NCBI GenBank assembly: GCA_033297205.1
Contig: MU859300.1
Location: forward strand, 1 to 45,945
Reading direction: 5' to 3'
Length of the DNA stretch: 45,945 nucleotides
DNA from: Pseudoneurospora amorphoporcata
Lineage: Eukaryota > Ascomycota > Sordariomycetes > Sordariales > Sordariaceae
Position numbers and translations under genes: made by a program. Below are positions 41,140 through 45,945 of the stretch, in pieces; within the stretch, counting starts at the first letter, position 1; every line of letters starts with the position of its first letter. The notes below the pieces were generated by a model, which saw only the letters and a list, made by a program, of their open reading frames with translations, was not told the DNA's origin and ran no database searches.

Positions 41140-42271
41140 TCAAATCTTCCCGAGATGTGAGAAAAGTTCGTCGAACTCCATCTCCGCCAATTCAGCATCT
41201 GAAAACTTCTCAAACTCCCTCTGTCGAAATTCCTTTCCCTTCCATACCGAAGCCATAAACTCTTTGCCTATCTCATCCAAAACGGATAATTTCTTGTCCC
41301 CATATATTTCTCGAAGATATTGATCTACTTTGGAGGGTTCGATAACCGTCTCAATAATCTTCTTTGGAATCTCGCCTCCAGAAGAACGAGGTAAGAAACA
41401 TACTAATCCACGATGGTCCAGAACGCACGAAAACACCCTTCGAGCATAATTCGCATCCCGAGAAAATTTTCTCCGTTGTTGGGGGTCAGTTGACATCATG
41501 TCTAGGATGTCCGATCTCGCCCGGTCCCGGTCGCCATCGCTATAAAGTATCCGATATACTTCATAAAGTGAGAGGAAGTCTAGTAACAAAGCAAAGTCTG
41601 CGTTACCGGTTGCTAATTTTCGTAAGTCGTCGTAGTGGGAGAAACAACAGAATTCGTCGTCTGGCAGCGGTTGTTGGAACATCGGTAGTAACGACTGATT
41701 TCCTGCCTGCTCACTCCTTAAACCCTTTACAGCGCGAAAAAATACCTTAAGCCCGCTCATCATTGTGAGTTTTGCGAATATTTGATTCCAGTCCGGCGTA
41801 ATAGAATTCTCGCTGATATTCTTATCGGTTGCAATCGAATCTTCTTTGCAGGCATCTCGAGGGGGGTGATTAGAGTTTCGGCTTGGATCTTCGCCCAGTT
41901 CCATCGAATCTTCGCCGTTATTCTCATTGGTTCCAACAAAACTCACGCCGATATTCTTGTCGGGCCCAGCAGAATCTGAGCTGATGGTTTGGTTGCCGTC
42001 GCTAGCGGAATCTTCGCCGGCACCTTCATCACTAGCGGCATCTTCGCTAATATCTTGGTCGTCGCTTCCCATCTCGTCATGGTCGATATCCGTCTCATCG
42101 CGGTTGCTGTTGTTGCTCTCATTTTGTAGGAGAGGTTTGATCTTCTTCCGTTTATAGTCCGTTTCGTACCCGGCCTTCCTCTTCTTGTGCCTATACTTTT
42201 GAAGGTTCGGGTCATCTAATCCATACAGCCCGTCTTGCTCGCAAACAAGCCATTTCGGTCTAATTGGTATC
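41140..42271 (-). pseudogene. JmjC-family protein, C-terminal half only
   Basis: A frame of about 377 residues collinear with the C-terminal half of the gene at 31518-33728. It begins PKWLVCEQDGLYGLDDP, equivalent to GWLVCPEDGFYGLSHG, includes the KKRK patch and an acidic Asp/Glu-rich linker (EMGSDDQDISED), and ends in the helical domain (HYDDLR...GLVCFLP...EIGKEFMASVW). The JmjC cupin is gone: the upstream end is cut by the LTR at 42272, and no ATG starts the frame. The two copies differ at many positions, so this is an old paralog rather than a recent duplicate. It is inverted relative to the full-length gene. Confidence 0.75.
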
Positions 42272-42775
42272 TGTGACAAGGGCTGTATTCAGGGCTTGGA
42301 ACAGTAGTTCAATTCAGCTAATAAACTACTTTGGTTTCGAAAGCCTTGTTGATCTTCTCAACCTCCAGGAGAAGGTTGGGCTTCAAGACCTTCTTATGCC
42401 AAAGGGAATCGGTACGTACTTGAGGTACGCATCAAGCCTTATCGCCTGAGGCTTCAAGACATCTATCTAGCAGTCTGCATACGTGTGGATCTTCCTGAAT
42501 GCCTTCATCCATTCTCCATCTTCCTTTTGGCGCTGTCCTTCATCCGGGCGCCCTGCTTCTTGCTTGGTTGGCTGTGGTTGCTTCTGGGATGACCGTGGCC
42601 GAGGGCCCAGCCGTGGGTCCGGCTGAGGGTCTGGCCGCGGGTCCGGCCGAGGGTCCGGCCGAGGTAGGTGTTGTGGCCGGAGGCCACTGAGCATCTTGAG
42701 GCTAATTCTAGGCGTTGAAGCTCTGTTGAGTCTTGCGATCCTAACCCCTGGACTGTGGGCAATGTCCGTGTGACA
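42272..42775 (-). mobile_element. Gypsy LTR, inverted, with expanded minisatellite
   Basis: On the minus strand it runs from TGTCACACGG (42775) to CCCTTGTCACA (42272) and matches 8917-9475. At about 42610-42662 a 12-bp unit, GGTCCGGCCGAG, is repeated about four times with variants. The left flank is the JmjC-type gene, the right flank Copia sequence; flanking pentamers (GTATC, TAAGG) differ. Confidence 0.85.
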
Positions 42776-44122
42776 TAAGGCTCTTGGGATACGGAGGATG
42801 TCTACGCGGCTGTGGCCAACACAGCGAGCGTAAAGATCTTCTTGGCAATTATGGCCGTTATGGATCTCGAGTGCCACTAGTTCGACTTCAACACTGCATT
42901 TCTGAATGCCCTAATCCCTGATGGGAAGAAATACTTCGTTGAATAACCATCTGGGCTTGAGAAAGGACCGCGAGGGATCAATAGACTCGTATGCCTACTG
43001 AAGAGAGCACTTTACAGCCTGAAAAGTAGCCCGTTATATTGGTTTTAGACGTTGCTACCTATCTTGAAAAGCCTGAGTTTCGAACCGGTCACAGAAGACA
43101 CCTGCCTGTTTAGCAATACCAAACTGGGAGTATTACTGGTTTTGTACGTCGACGACTTTCTCACTGTTGTACCAACGGATAAGGTTATTTTCGATATAAG
43201 GGATTAACTCTTGAATCATTTTAAACTCAAACACCTGGGAGAGGTAAAGATATTCCTGGGTTTCGATATTGTGAGGAACAGATAAGACAGGACGGTTTTC
43301 GTCTCTCAACAATATACTCGATCCCTGATCAACAAGTTTGGCTATCAAGACCTGTTTGGAGTCAATACTCCATGGCCTGCGGATGTGAAGGTTGGTGACC
43401 ACAAGACGGGAGATAAGGTTCTGGAACAAAAGCCATATATTAAGAAGACCGGCAGTCTCAACTACCTATCGATGGGTACACGACCAGACATTACGTTTAC
43501 CGTCAACAAGCTGTGTGAGGCAAATGCTAAACCAACAACGGGTTCGGTTACGGTGATGAAACACCTGTTTCGATATCTGATAAAATATCCGGACATGGGT
43601 ATCGTCTTGGGAGGAAAGCTGTCACCAAGGGACCTAAATATGAGGGTATTTGCAGATGCTTCATATGCAGACGATCCTCTCACGCGTCATAGTACAGGAG
43701 GACATGTGGTATTCGATGCTGGAGGTCCAGTTTACTGGAAGTCGAAGAAGCAAGCGTTTGTGACTACAAGCACCACGGAGGCGGAGTTTACAAACCTGGT
43801 TCCAGCAGCGAAGTCCATCCAATGGATTTCACGTATGATGGAAGAGCTGGGCCGTGTTCAACCAACACTGAAGGTCCTGTATACGGACAGCAAGAATGCG
43901 AGGGATAGGATCTTGAATCGCAAAATGCCGGGAAGAAACCGTTGCATGGATATACGGTTTAAATGGATCATTGAGAATGTCGAGGAGAAGGAATTTGATC
44001 TTATTCATGTCATGGGAGAGGACATGATTGCCGACGGTTTGACAAAACCGCTGAAGGCGGACAAGTACGCACGTTTTGTCAAAATGCTGGGATTGGAAGC
44101 AAGGGAGGTACCATGGGCCTGA
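42776..44122 (+). pseudogene. Ty1/Copia polyprotein, reverse transcriptase to RNase H
   Basis: The frame reads AAVANTASVKIFLAIMAVMDLE (RT), FDFNTAFLNA, LVLYVDDFL (the catalytic YVDD at about 43145), then from 43385 an open stretch with the RNase H region (VFADASYADDPLTRHSTGGHV, TEAEFTNLVPAAKS) to the stop at 44122. Five nonsense codons, at 42878, 42944, 43046, 43205 and 43283, all in one frame, look like CAG/CAA changed to TAG/TAA. Everything upstream of RT (gag, protease, integrase) is missing. The element is plainly dead and shows the CpA-to-TpA pattern of RIP. Confidence 0.9.
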
Positions 44123-44217
44123 GCTGAGTATTGATGGGTTGAGATTACTCAACACCATGGGATTTGTTTGTTTACATTGTGATGAGCCTCTGGGAGCCGT
44201 TTCGGGCTACGGGGGCG

Positions 44218-44340
44218 TGTTGTGGTGGGGTCTGTCCCACCTCCATTCACTAACATTGTCATGTAGGCCCACCAGCCCGCACCACCATGTATTTTAGCCC
44301 TCCACATTTCTTTTCCTTTCTTGTCTTCCTAGTTTAGCAC
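44218..44340 (+). mobile_element. Copia 3' LTR, truncated
   Basis: After a G-run (GGGGGCG) the sequence starts TGTTGTGGTGGGG and continues through TTTTAGCCCTCCACA, matching the inverted copy at 1180-1459. It ends where LINE-type coding sequence begins (about 44350), so the LINE is probably inserted in it or has replaced its end. Confidence 0.6.
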
Positions 44341-44353
44341 AAAAACACACTTC

Positions 44354-45418
44354 TTGTGCCCACGAGTCCAAGAGTTTCGGCAGGAATTTAAGAGGGTAGT
44401 CAGGGAAGCAAAGCAGCAGTTTTTCGACAACCTCATCAGCAAAGCACGCGATGATAAGGACATCTATCGGATCGTAGCGTGGCACAAGCCTCGCGACCGT
44501 ATGGAAGCCCCCCCGCTTATTATAGATGGGCGGGCTATTGTAGACCCAGAAGCCAAGGCAGAAGCCCTCTGTACGGCCCTGCTAGAGAGAAATGCAAAGA
44601 CGAGGACCTTGAAACCGGCTGGGTGTCGCCTACCCTGGTCTCCGGTCGTCCACGCCGACGAATCGCCTGGACGGCCACTCTAAATGGGGGGGTTCAACCC
44701 CCACCCGCGGGGGCCCCCCCCCCCCCCCCCCCCCACACAAAAAAAAAAAAAAAAAAAGCGTTCGGCTGTTGATATTGTGGGAGCCCTAGTTCACGATATC
44801 GAAGATGCACTCGACAAAGGACTCGTAGCTGCCCTAGTGGCGGCTGACGTCAAGGGCGCCTTCGATGCTGTACTAGTTAACCGGCTAGTCTTACGCCTAC
44901 GGGAGCAGGGGTGGCCAGATTGCGTAGTCCGTTGGGTCGAGTCTTTCATGTCGGACCGAATGGCCTACGTTCGATATCCGGGAGTAATTACCCCTATGCG
45001 TCGCCTTAGATGCGGGCTTCCACAAGGTTCTCCAGCATCGCTAATTATTTACCTGCTCTATACGGAGCCAGTCCACCGCCTGGGGGAAAGCGAGGCCCAG
45101 CACTTTGGCTATGCTGACGATTGTGCAGTTCTTGTCACCGGCTCTTCTGACGAGGAAGTTGCTGAGAAGGCCCAGCGAGAGTTGGACGCTATGGTCCGAT
45201 GGGGGGCAGACAACGCCGTCGACTTCTCCCGGACAAGACAGAAATCCAATTTTTCTCTAGAAGAAGGCAAACTGCGCCCTTCCCGACTATCATGCACGGT
45301 GAGACGGTGGTAGCTGCACAGCCGGCTATGCGCTGGCTAGGGATTTGGCTCCATAGCAAGCTGAATTGGAAACATCATATTGAGCGCAGGCTCGCGTCAG
45401 CTAAACAGGTGTAACAGT
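44354..45418 (+). pseudogene. Tad1-like non-LTR retrotransposon (LINE) ORF2 fragments
   Basis: First block 44354-44683: linker between endonuclease and RT (FKRVVREAKQQFFDNLI...YRIVAWHKPR). Second block about 44757-45235: RT with DVKGAFDAV, GLPQGSPAS and the catalytic GYADDCAVL (near 45110). Near 45232 the frame changes, and IMHGETVVAAQPAMRWLGIWL...LNWKHHI continues to 45412. The endonuclease at the 5' end and the RNase H or 3' end are missing. The blocks are separated by the homopolymer tract 44686-44757, where the RT palm start (normally ...GGRxGRSAVD) should be. Confidence 0.85.
44686..44757. repeat. poly-G/C/A homopolymer tract
   Basis: Runs of G, then about 20 C, then about 19 A, within 70 bp. 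It interrupts LINE coding sequence with no other element signature. Confidence 0.85.
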
Positions 45419-45767
45419 AAGTAGGTAAGGCGAGCGTTGGGCCTCAATTTACGTGGGGGAACAAGAGACGGGTTGGAGCCAAAACTTTCATCCGCCTGGA
45501 GTCGGTGACCGGAACCGGACTGGCTCGATTCGATTGGGCGATCCGGCGACTGCAGAGCAGGGGTGGTTCGGGTGTCATGCCACGAGGCTGATCATTTGGT
45601 ATGACGTCGGGAATGGGGAGAAGCGTGTTGAAGCGCTGGAACCGCGGTTAATGCGGTTCTATGATGGGTTGAGGTACGTACGTACGTACGTCCGTACCTG
45701 CCAACTTGCAGCTACAATGCTTACTTTGACACTCGACTATTTCCCTCAATCCAGGCTGGGTGGGTAG
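45419..45767. other. unassigned; short (GTAC)n run
   Basis: No gene recognised. GTAC is repeated about five times near 45673-45691. Confidence 0.4.
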
Positions 45768-45945
45768 TTGTCACACGGACATTTGTGAGAAGATTCTGGG
45801 CGTTTGCTGCACAGACCGCTAGTCCTTTGCCCTGCAGGCACCCTCTTTGGCAGCGGTTCTGGCACTTCCCAGAATCCCCTCCTTTGCAGACCTTCCTCCT
45901 CTTTGTATCGCCAGCTCTATATAGCTGGCGATCCCTTCCAGCCTC
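45768..45945 (+). mobile_element. LTR start of the second family (cut by window edge)
   Basis: A 14-bp Gypsy LTR start, TGTCACACGGACAT, at about 45769-45782 is followed by TTGTGAGAAGATTCTGG, which then matches 16012-16170 to the window end, including the TATA box. Confidence 0.6.

Overview
The window looks like a filamentous ascomycete (Pezizomycotina) chromosome, in a repeat-rich accessory region. The evidence is short (47-94 nt) GT-AG introns, three NACHT-type NOD-like receptor (NLR) genes, fungal-type Gypsy, Copia, LINE and Tc1/mariner remnants, dispersed 5S rRNA pieces, and nonsense mutations that are mostly CpA-to-TpA changes, the signature of repeat-induced point mutation (RIP). I cannot name the species.

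Layout. 1-9.5 kb: LTR debris, a SET-MYND methyltransferase gene broken by a 287-bp solo LTR with a perfect target duplication, a P-loop GTPase stub, a 5S-linked duplication, and the 3' end of a chromodomain Gypsy element with two LTRs. 10.1-15.0 kb (minus): an apparently intact NACHT-WD40 NLR with twelve near-identical WD40 repeats. 15.8-18.9 kb: LTR pieces, a 262-bp solo LTR with a target duplication, and a Russian-doll insertion (Tc1-like element inside a MITE-like element inside a 5S-headed repeat). 19.2-21.1 kb (minus): a secreted or membrane-anchored S33/TAP-type peptidase. 22.1-26.7 kb (minus): an apparently intact NACHT-TPR NLR. 27.9-31 kb: two small hypothetical genes, an LTR-like repeat with tandem palindromes, and the second copy of the 5S-linked duplication.

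31.5-42.3 kb is the most interesting part. A JmjC-domain gene and a truncated, inverted relative lie at its two ends. Between them are an APH-like kinase pseudogene, an intact PNP_UDP nucleoside-phosphorylase-like gene and, divergently transcribed from it, a NACHT-WD40 NLR pseudogene. The C-terminal tail of the PNP_UDP protein and the N-terminus of the NLR carry the same 27-residue Asn/Gly-rich motif (19 of 27 identical). This is the arrangement of a fungal amyloid-signalling pair, in which an NLR templates a cell-death effector, and the motif resembles the sigma-type motif. The NLR has been silenced by two TGG-to-TAG nonsense changes and its WD40 array has shrunk to one repeat, while the effector gene is open. 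42.3-45.9 kb: an LTR, a heavily mutated Copia polyprotein, and a Tad1-like LINE broken by a homopolymer tract.

The NLRs, PNP_UDP effector and possible HET-like remnant suggest a non-self-recognition (incompatibility) or immunity neighbourhood repeatedly reshaped by transposons and genome defence.
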